Below, piece by piece: positions 6,404 through 11,008 of a DNA stretch of 11,008 bases. Position 1 is the first letter of the stretch, and the number at the start of each line of letters is the position of its first letter. The translations under genes were made by a program, and so were the position numbers. The stretch comes from an uncultured Faecalibacterium sp. GTDB taxonomy: Bacteria; Bacillota; Clostridia; Oscillospirales; Ruminococcaceae. The stretch is taken from NCBI GenBank assembly GCA_934512105.1, contig CAKSWQ010000057.1:1-11008 (forward strand), in the 5' to 3' direction. Below the pieces are notes generated by a model. It was not told the origin of the DNA. It saw only the letters and a list, made by a program, of their open reading frames with translations, and did not search any database.

Positions 6404-7722
6404 ACTGTTCCTCCTTCAGGAATGCTCATCTGAATTTTCAAATTGCCGATGGCGGTGGCCTCGATGGGCAGCGCCACCACCTGTTTTCCGGTATAGTGGG
6501 CGGTAAGCTCGTTCAGGGTGGCGTTCTTTGCGCCGCCGCCTGCGATGTACAGTTTATCCCAGTGCTGCCCGGTGAGGGTTTCCAGCTCCCGGAAGGCCTC
6601 GCCGTAGCAGTAGGCCAGCGAATGGTAGATGCTGTTGATAAGGTCGGCATCCGTGGCCGGGGCTTCGCCGGTCTCGGCGAGAGCTGTGCGAATCTCTGCA
6701 CGCATATCCTGCGGGGCAGAGAAGCGGGCTGCGTTCACATCAAAAATGCGGGTGTAGGTGCTAGTTTTGGCCAGCCCCACCATCTCGGCAAAGGAGATGC
6801 CCAGCTGCTTTTGCACACATTGGATGATCCACAGACCCATGATGTTTTTCAGGTAGCGGATGTACCCCACGCCGCCTTCGTTGGTAAAGTTTGCTTTGCA
6901 GCTCTCCGGGCTGGTGTTGGGCTTTGCCAGCTTGACCCCCAGCAAACTCCATGTGCCGGAGGAGAGGAACGGCCCATCCCCCTGTTCCATGGGAATGCCC
7001 TCCACCGCGCTGGCGGTGTCGTGGGTGGCGCACAGCACCACCTTGGTCTGCCCGCCCACCTCGGCGGCAATGTCCGCTTTCAGTGCTCCCAGTACCGTGC
7101 CGGGTGCGGTCAGCTTGGGGAACATCGTTTCCGGTAGGCCCAGTGCCTGCAAAATCTCCGGGTCGTATTCCCCGGTCTGGGCATTCACAAGGCCGGTGGA
7201 GGTGGCATTGGTGTACTCCCGCGCCTTCACGCCGCACAGTTTCCACAGCAGATATTCTGGGATCATCAAAAAGTCCTCGGACTGTTCCAGCCGCCCGGCT
7301 TTTTTGTCGGAATACAGCTGATAAATGCTGTTGAAGGGCTGGAACTGGATGCCGGTGCGCTGGTAAAGCTGCGCAAAGGGCAGAATGCTGTGGACTTCGG
7401 GGATCACTGCCTGCGTCCGGTCGTCCCGGTAGGCGTAGACAGGGGAGAGGGGCTGACCGTCTTTCAGCAGCACATAGTCCACCGCCCATGTGTCGATAGA
7501 AAGGCTCTCGATGACCGGGTACTTTGCAAAGGCTTCCCGGATGCCCTGCTTCACGTTGGCAAACAGGCTGTCGATGTCCCATTCCAGATGACCGTCCACC
7601 CGCCGGACACTATTGGGAAAACGGTACACTTCCTCGGTGTGGAGAACACCGTTCTCCATCCATCCCACAATGTGCCGTCCGCTGGACGCACCAATGTCGA
7701 TGGCAAGATAGTTTTTGTGCAT
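6400..7722 (-). CDS. rhaB: L-rhamnulokinase (FGGY family)
   Basis: ATP-dependent kinase that makes L-rhamnulose-1-phosphate. The N-terminal phosphate-binding loop reads DIGASSGR (residues 9-16). Asp235 in CATHDTASAV is the expected catalytic base, close to Asp237 of E. coli RhaB, and SSGTWSLLG and IAGGGAKN mark the second actin-like domain and its ATP site. It has 440 residues, about 50 fewer than the E. coli enzyme; the missing part is the C-terminal tail after IEATAIGNL, where the last codons instead carry the rhaA ribosome binding site. Both active-site domains are otherwise complete, so activity is expected. AGGAGG lies six bases before the ATG. It is the first gene of the minus-strand rha operon and is preceded by an activator-type promoter at 7755-7783. 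Confidence 0.94.
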   Translation of the reverse strand: MHKNYLAIDIGASSGRHIVGWMENGVLHTEEVYRFPNSVRRVDGHLEWDIDSLFANVKQGIREAFAKYPVIESLSIDTWAVDYVLLKDGQPLSPVYAYRDDRTQAVIPEVHSILPFAQLYQRTGIQFQPFNSIYQLYSDKKAGRLEQSEDFLMIPEYLLWKLCGVKAREYTNATSTGLVNAQTGEYDPEILQALGLPETMFPKLTAPGTVLGALKADIAAEVGGQTKVVLCATHDTASAVEGIPMEQGDGPFLSSGTWSLLGVKLAKPNTSPESCKANFTNEGGVGYIRYLKNIMGLWIIQCVQKQLGISFAEMVGLAKTSTYTRIFDVNAARFSAPQDMRAEIRTALAETGEAPATDADLINSIYHSLAYCYGEAFRELETLTGQHWDKLYIAGGGAKNATLNELTAHYTGKQVVALPIEATAIGNLKIQMSIPEGGTV

Positions 7723-7754
7723 AATGGGCCTCCTGTGTGGCTTTGACTGCTACC

Positions 7755-7783
7755 AGTATAGCCCCAGGATGCTGCCGATTCCA
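7755..7783 (-). promoter_or_regulatory. Promoter of the rhaBADM operon
   Basis: On the minus strand TATACT (7760-7755) lies 17 bases after a poor -35, TGGAAT (7783-7778). A good -10 with a weak -35 is the usual form of a promoter that depends on an AraC-type activator. Transcription would start near 7748 and leave a leader of about 26 bases. Activity is inferred. Confidence 0.55.
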
Positions 7784-7841
7784 TCCGCAAAGGTGACACA
7801 TTCTTTGTGAAAAGTCTACTCTTGCACAGCAAGGGCGGATG
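7782..7841. promoter_or_regulatory. Candidate RhaS-like binding half-sites (inverted GCGGATG pair)
   Basis: GCGGATG occurs at 7835-7841 on the plus strand and at 7788-7782 on the minus strand, inside the divergent rha regulatory region. The minus-strand copy overlaps the -35 of the rhaB promoter, the position of an activator. The plus-strand copy lies between the -35 and -10 of the regulator's own promoter, the position of a repressor. That would give activation of the operon and negative autoregulation. Seven-base arms could occur by chance. Confidence 0.35.
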
Positions 7842-7850
7842 CGCTATACT
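7822..7850 (+). promoter_or_regulatory. Promoter of the AraC/RhaS-like gene
   Basis: TTGCAC (7822-7827), a 17-base spacer and TATACT (7845-7850) are close to the sigma-70 consensus. Transcription would start near 7857, about 20 bases before the start codon. The stronger -35, compared with the rhaB promoter, suggests constitutive expression of the regulator. Confidence 0.6.
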
Positions 7851-7876
7851 GGACCCAGAAAGAGAGGAGCCGGAAC

Positions 7877-8752
7877 ATGCTGACTTATAACATGGATGTG
7901 ACCCCGGAAAGCGTTTGGAAGCGCACCACCCCCAGCGAAGCAGAGCTGGCACAGCCCTATTACTGCACCGAGGCAGGGGTGTTTTATGCCCAGCAGCATT
8001 TTTCCACCGCCCGCACAGATAAGGAGAGCTATATCCTGTTTTATACCCTCCGGGGTGCAGGGCTTATTGAGCAGGGGGAAAGCCATGTGGTGCTCAGTAC
8101 CGGGCAGGCACTGCTGCTGAACTGCCGCACCCCGCAAAGCTACTGCACTGCACCGGGGCAAAGCTGCTGGCACCATTACTGGGTGCATCTGGACGGCGCA
8201 GGGGTGGCAGCCCTGGAACCGCTGCTGCTGCCGGGCAAAAAACTGACCCCGGTGCAGCTCACCGGGGTCAAGATGCAGGAATGTTTTGAAACGCTTTTGG
8301 CACAGATAGAGCGCAGTACCGTGGACGGCATGGTGACTGCCGGTCTGGCGCTCCACGAGATGCTGGCCTTGTGTGCCCGGAGCATCCTTGCACAGGCCGA
8401 GGCCACCAGCGCACGGCAGGTGATCCTACAGGCGGCAGAGATCCTGCGCAAAAATTACCAGAGAGAGCTTTCTCTCGCCGACCTACTGGCAGAGGCGCAC
8501 ATGAGCAAAAGCTATTTTCTGCGCCTGTTCCGGCGGTATATGGGTACGACGCCGTATAACTACCTCGTCAACTTCCGCATTACGCAGGCAAAGGAACTGC
8601 TTGTCCTCACTGACCACAGTGTGACCGAGATCGCGCAGCAGGTCGGATTTGGCGATGCCAGCAACTTTTCCACCCGGTTTGCCAAGGCGACCGGGCAAAG
8701 TCCCCTGCAATACCGCAAAAGCGCACTGAAGCCGGTGGAGGGGGCAAGGTGA
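7877..8752 (+). CDS. AraC-family activator of the rhamnose operon (RhaS-like)
   Basis: A 291-residue regulator with the AraC/RhaS layout. Residues 1-110 form a cupin-like sugar-binding region (LFYTLRGAG, then a histidine-rich WHHYWVHLDG at 98-107). Two helix-turn-helix units follow, near residues 198-219 and 248-269, with the typical IAQQVGFGDASNFSTRFAK and TGQSPLQYR. AGGAG lies seven bases before the ATG. The gene is divergent from rhaB with a 154-base gap that contains a promoter for each direction. Position and architecture point to an L-rhamnose-responsive activator; the ligand is inferred, not shown by sequence. I leave the symbol blank because RhaS, RhaR and unrelated AraC proteins cannot be told apart here. 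It has no membrane segment. Confidence 0.88.
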   Translation: MLTYNMDVTPESVWKRTTPSEAELAQPYYCTEAGVFYAQQHFSTARTDKESYILFYTLRGAGLIEQGESHVVLSTGQALLLNCRTPQSYCTAPGQSCWHHYWVHLDGAGVAALEPLLLPGKKLTPVQLTGVKMQECFETLLAQIERSTVDGMVTAGLALHEMLALCARSILAQAEATSARQVILQAAEILRKNYQRELSLADLLAEAHMSKSYFLRLFRRYMGTTPYNYLVNFRITQAKELLVLTDHSVTEIAQQVGFGDASNFSTRFAKATGQSPLQYRKSALKPVEGAR

Positions 8753-8755
8753 GCG

Positions 8756-8786
8756 GAGGAATTGTGTCAAAATGACACAATTCCTC
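8756..8786. terminator. Long perfect hairpin after the RhaS-like gene
   Basis: GAGGAATTGTGTCA (8756-8769) and TGACACAATTCCTC (8773-8786) pair perfectly over 14 bp around an AAA loop, beginning three bases after the stop codon. No T-tract follows, so it is not a standard intrinsic terminator. It could end transcription, stabilise the 3' end, or be a protein-binding palindrome or the edge of a mobile element, since mobile DNA begins to its right. Confidence 0.5.
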
Positions 8787-8978
8787 TGGGGACGTTTAGC
8801 ATAATGGTGTATGACTATGTTTTATATTCATCGGGCATTAGAAGTTCTTTTTGCTAACTCTTACAAAAAGACTATAAAAGACTTGCCATCTTCTGCAAAA
8901 CATGGTATATACATTATACGAAACATTGCTTTAATGAACGTATCACCGTTCAATGGTGTATAAAGTGAGGTACTTGCC
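8787..8978 (+). promoter_or_regulatory. AT-rich leader with the promoter of the serine recombinase
   Basis: No gene is visible in this 190-base AT-rich stretch. TTGCCA (8883-8888), 17 bases and TATATA (8906-8911) form a good promoter for the recombinase at 8979. An 8-bp inverted repeat TCTTTTTG/CAAAAAGA lies at 8846-8871. TGAACG/CGTTCA (8935-8952) and CACC/GGTG (8944-8958) are mutually exclusive stems between promoter and start codon. The decamer AATGGTGTAT occurs twice, at 8803-8812 and 8952-8961. The drop in GC against the rha region fits the edge of imported DNA. Confidence 0.5.
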
Positions 8979-9764
8979 ATGACCGCCGTGATCTATGCTC
9001 GTTATTCAACTGACAGCCAGCGCGAGGAATCCATCGAAGGCCGGATTCGGGAGTGCACCGCCTACGCAGAGAAGAATGGCTTCACGGTGGTGAAGCATTA
9101 CATTGACCGTGCCGTCTCCGCAAAAACGGACAACCGCCCACAGTTCCAGCAGATGATCAAGGACAGTGAGCGTGGCATCTTTGATGTCATCATTGTCTGG
9201 AAACTCGACCGCTTTGCCCGGAACCGCTACGACAGTGCCCGGTACAAGACCCAACTGAAGCGGAACGGCGTGAAACTGGTATCGGCAACGGAAGTCATTT
9301 CGGCTGGCCCGGAGGGCATCATTCTGGAGTCAGTGCTGGAAGGCTACGCCGAATACTACTCGGCTGACTTGTCTGAAAAGGTCGTGCGAGGAATGACCGA
9401 GAATGCTCTCAAGGGTATTTATAATGGCGGCACGATTCCGTTCGGCTACATGATCGATGAGACCCGGCATTACCAGCCCGACCCGTTGTTGGCTCCGTAT
9501 GTGGAGCAGACGTTCCAGAAGTATGCAGATGGTGCGACCATGACTGACCTGCGGGATTGGTTAAAGGCGCACAACATTAAGAATTCGATGGGCGGGGAGA
9601 TGTCCTATAACACCATTCAGCGGATGCTGAGTAATCGCCGGTACATCGGCGAGTTGCGTTTGCGGGATGTGGTACAGCCCAATGCGATCCCGGCGTTGGT
9701 GTCAGGTGAACTTGTCGGGGCAAGGTCCCTCCATCTTGCTGCGCAAGACCGTTCTGTCGCTTGA
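8979..9764 (+). CDS. Large serine recombinase, N-terminal half (gene disrupted)
   Basis: Site-specific recombinase of the large serine (resolvase/invertase) family, which integrates or excises mobile elements. The catalytic serine is Ser10 in YARYSTDSQ, with Arg8 before it; the second active-site cluster is KLDRFARNR near residues 75-83. The resolvase domain covers about residues 1-140. The recombinase domain follows, with GTIPFGY at 151-157 and a conserved end near RRYIGELRLRDVVQPNAIPALVSGE (residues 220-244). From codon 245 the reading frame leaves the family and runs through inserted sequence to a stop at 9762-9764. GTGAGG lies eight bases before the ATG. This half keeps the catalytic domain but lacks the zinc ribbon and coiled coil that large serine recombinases need, so normal integration or excision is unlikely. 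Confidence 0.88.
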   Translation: MTAVIYARYSTDSQREESIEGRIRECTAYAEKNGFTVVKHYIDRAVSAKTDNRPQFQQMIKDSERGIFDVIIVWKLDRFARNRYDSARYKTQLKRNGVKLVSATEVISAGPEGIILESVLEGYAEYYSADLSEKVVRGMTENALKGIYNGGTIPFGYMIDETRHYQPDPLLAPYVEQTFQKYADGATMTDLRDWLKAHNIKNSMGGEMSYNTIQRMLSNRRYIGELRLRDVVQPNAIPALVSGELVGARSLHLAAQDRSVA

Positions 9765-9813
9765 AAGCCCCACTGGGGCTTTCATTGCTCCGCTTCACTG
9801 CGCAAACGCGAAC
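9711..9813. repeat. 103-bp hairpin-rich insertion inside the recombinase gene
   Basis: Removing bases 9711-9813 joins codon GAA (9710) to CTG (9814) and restores the family sequence VSGE-LFNKVQEKL in one frame. The insert therefore adds 103 bases (3n+1) and causes the frameshift. It contains two perfect hairpins: TCTTGC-tgc-GCAAGA (9734-9748) and TGAAAGCCCC-act-GGGGCTTTCA (9762-9784), the second starting at the new stop codon. GAAC occurs at both edges (9708-9711 and 9810-9813) and may be a target duplication. CTGCGCAA also occurs twice in or next to the insert. No coding capacity is present. It looks like a short palindromic repeat element moved by another enzyme; copy number cannot be judged here. 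Confidence 0.6.
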
Positions 9814-10597
9814 CTGTTCAACAAGGTGCAGGAAAAGCTGGCGAAAAATAAAAAGGCCCCTGCTCGTCATAAGGCAGAGGAAAGCTATCTGCTCACCACT
9901 AAGTTGTACTGCGGTAAGTGCAGAGCGCTGATGTTCGGGGAAAGTGGTGTCAGCCACACCGGGAAGATGTACACTTATTACAAGTGCGCTGCCGCCAAGA
10001 AGAAAAAGACCTGCGATAAAAAGGCCGTGCGGAAACAGTGGCTGGAAGATCTGGTGGTCAGCGAGACCATGAAGCTGGTGGAAGATGACGCTTCCATGAA
10101 TGCAATTATCGCCAAGGTTATGGAACTGCAAAATCAGGAGAGCACCGACCTGCCTATCTACGAAAAGCAGCTGCGGGAAACGGAAGTCGGCATCACCAAT
10201 ATGCTGAACGCCATCCAAATGGGCATTCTGACCAGTTCTACCAAGGAGCGGCTGGAAGCGCTGGAAGAACAGCGGAAGGAACTGCAAGCCCGCATTGCAG
10301 AGGAGCGGCTTGCCAAGCCGAAGATGAAAGAAGAGTTCGTCCGGTTCTGGCTGCTTCGTTTCCGCAAGCTGGATATGACCCAGCCGGAGCAGCGGCAGGC
10401 ACTGGTGGATACCTTCATCAATGCCATCTACCTCTACGATGATAAGGTACTTATTACCTTTAACTATAAAGAAGGTACGGAGACGGTCGATTTCGGGGAA
10501 GCCGTGAAAGCGGAGAAAAGTTCGGATATGAGTGCGCGAGGTGCACCAGATTTTGAACGTCAAATCGTAAGATTTTGTGTTCTTTTTTGTTATGTAA

Positions 10598-10613
10598 CCC
10601 CGAAAAATCGGGG
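10598..10613. terminator. Short GC hairpin between the recombinase and the integrase
   Basis: CCCCGA (10598-10603) and TCGGGG (10608-10613) pair around AAAA. On the plus strand it follows the recombinase remnant; on the minus strand it lies beyond the integrase stop. No T-run follows directly in either direction, so termination would be weak. It may instead be part of an element end. Confidence 0.35.
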
Positions 10614-10615
10614 AT

Positions 10616-10645
10616 TGCACGGTCAATGCACGGTTTTTGCACGGT
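10616..10645. repeat. Three 11-bp phased direct repeats (TGCACGGT)
   Basis: TGCACGGT begins at 10616, 10627 and 10638, exactly 11 bases apart each time, with variable bases between copies. One copy per helical turn places all three on the same face of the DNA. They lie beyond the 3' end of the tyrosine integrase gene, where arm-type binding sites of integrases of integrative elements are often found. Repeat and spacing are seen; function is inferred. Confidence 0.55.
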
Positions 10646-10710
10646 CGGCTTTTTCATGGGAATCCTCTGCATGGGCTGGAATTGCCTTGAAATGCGTGGT
10701 AAATTTTGCA

Positions 10711-10828
10711 TCAGGTCAGAAGAGCCAGACGGAGCTGCGCCTTTACTTCGGGGTCTGCATTCTTCAGAAGTTCCAGCAGAGCGGTCATAGAGATAGTCGG
10801 TTCGCCTTCGGCGGGTACAGCCTGCGGG
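10711..10828 (-). pseudogene. C-terminal tail of the integrase, out of frame
   Basis: Read in the frame offset from the upstream integrase frame, this stretch encodes QAVPAEGEPTISMTALLELL and then a tail ending LRLALLT before a TGA at 10713-10711. It has an acidic linker and an amphipathic helix, a natural end for this integrase. One extra base in the C run (plus-strand GGG at 10826-10828) would join it to the upstream frame. The present frame instead ends 74 bases earlier. Confidence 0.6.
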
Positions 10829-11008
10829 CTGGGATTTCCTGTTTGGCGTAGAAATCTTCCTCAAACTTCTTGCCCAGTTCTACACGAGAAGATTGCTGGA
10901 TATGGGCATAGGTGTTTACCAGCATATCTGCCGTAGCGTGTCCAGTGGTTCCCTGAACGGCCTTCACATCGCCGCCGGAGATCATCAGCTGATAGGTGGC
11001 ACTGGAAT
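10785..11008 (-). CDS. Tyrosine integrase, C-terminal fragment (partial, probably frameshifted)
   Basis: Site-specific recombinase of the phage integrase/XerC type; the 5' part lies beyond the right edge. At the edge the frame reads SSATYQLMISGGDVKAVQ, then GTTGHATADMLVNTYAHI, which holds the conserved active-site His (GTTGH) and the nucleophilic Tyr (codon at 10910-10908). The spacing and sequence are typical of integrases from Clostridial conjugative or mobilisable elements. After FEEDFYAKQEIPA the frame continues with unrelated RRLYPPKANRLSL and stops at 10785, whereas the expected tail exists in another frame just downstream. Loss of one base in a short C run explains this. The catalytic domain is intact, so activity might survive. 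The gene points toward the recombinase remnant, with its 3' end at the presumed element end. Confidence 0.85.
   Translation of the reverse strand, partial: SSATYQLMISGGDVKAVQGTTGHATADMLVNTYAHIQQSSRVELGKKFEEDFYAKQEIPARRLYPPKANRLSL

Larger units (their letters stand above)
9814..10851 (+). pseudogene. Large serine recombinase, C-terminal half (frameshifted remnant)
   Basis: In the +1 frame after the insertion the protein resumes as LFNKVQEKLAKNKK. The zinc ribbon follows, with cysteine pairs in LYCGKCRALM and YYKCAAAKKKKTC, then a long coiled coil from about LRETEVGITNML to LQARIAEERL (10172-10310) that steers synapsis in this family. The last recognisable part is ALVDTFINAIYLYDDKVLITF, then SSDMSARGAP at about 10525-10550. 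Beyond this the open frame continues to 10851, but it crosses a hairpin and phased repeats and then reads the antisense strand of the integrase, so the true C-terminus is probably near 10550. There is no good start codon with a ribosome binding site for this half. I infer one ancestral gene from 8979 to about 10550, coding for roughly 490 residues. Confidence 0.75.

Noticed and set aside
4255..6433. Plus-strand frames of 347 and 452 codons opposite rhaD and rhaA
   Set aside because: Antisense to genes with intact catalytic residues; the translations show no recognisable domain.
9667..9813. ATG at 9667 as the start of a separate second recombinase gene
   Set aside because: The codons from 9667 to about 9813 are an out-of-frame reading of the first half plus the insertion, and no ribosome binding site is present. 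The homology begins only at 9814.
9708..9816. Translational bypassing (ribosome hop) over the 103-base segment
   Set aside because: There are no matching take-off and landing codons and no stop directly after the take-off site; the stop comes about 50 bases later. An insertion mutation is simpler.
10598..10645. CRISPR-like array from the short repeats
   Set aside because: The repeats are only 8 bases long at an 11-base period with no spacers of CRISPR size, and no cas genes are nearby.

Overview
The window is GC-rich, tightly packed Firmicutes-type DNA with strong GGAGG ribosome binding sites. The gene style (Clostridial AraC regulators, recombinase family, rhamnose genes) suggests a gut Oscillospiraceae/Ruminococcaceae organism such as Faecalibacterium or a relative. 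This is a judgement from general familiarity; no taxonomic marker gene is present.

Left part (1-3909). A TetR-like regulator (only its first 10 codons are visible, minus strand) is divergent from a short-chain dehydrogenase with an unusual C-terminal extension of about 80 residues. The shared intergenic region holds two face-to-face promoters that use the same 15-bp palindrome as -10 region. Next come a MATE-family exporter and an AraC-type regulator, whose promoter overlaps the end of the exporter gene. A strong bidirectional terminator separates this block from the next one.

Middle part (3969-8752). A complete L-rhamnose catabolic operon runs on the minus strand in the order rhaB (kinase), rhaA (isomerase), rhaD (aldolase), rhaM (mutarotase). 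The genes overlap or lie within about 20 bases of each other. A divergent AraC/RhaS-type activator gene starts 154 bases upstream of rhaB. Together they turn L-rhamnose into L-rhamnulose, L-rhamnulose-1-phosphate, and then dihydroxyacetone phosphate plus L-lactaldehyde. No transporter and no lactaldehyde reductase or dehydrogenase lies within the window.

Right part (8753-11008). This is a mobile-element scar. A large serine recombinase gene is broken by a 103-bp, hairpin-rich insertion that shifts the frame and supplies a stop codon. Its 3' end runs into an area with three 11-bp phased direct repeats. Beyond them lies the convergent C-terminal end of a tyrosine integrase, itself apparently frameshifted in a short C/G run. 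The simplest reading is two mobile elements abutting or nested, with the integrase-bearing element continuing past the right edge.

I found no convincing new defence or biosynthetic system. The most interesting signals are the short palindromic insertion, the phased repeats beside the integrase, the shared-palindrome divergent promoters and the dehydrogenase extension.
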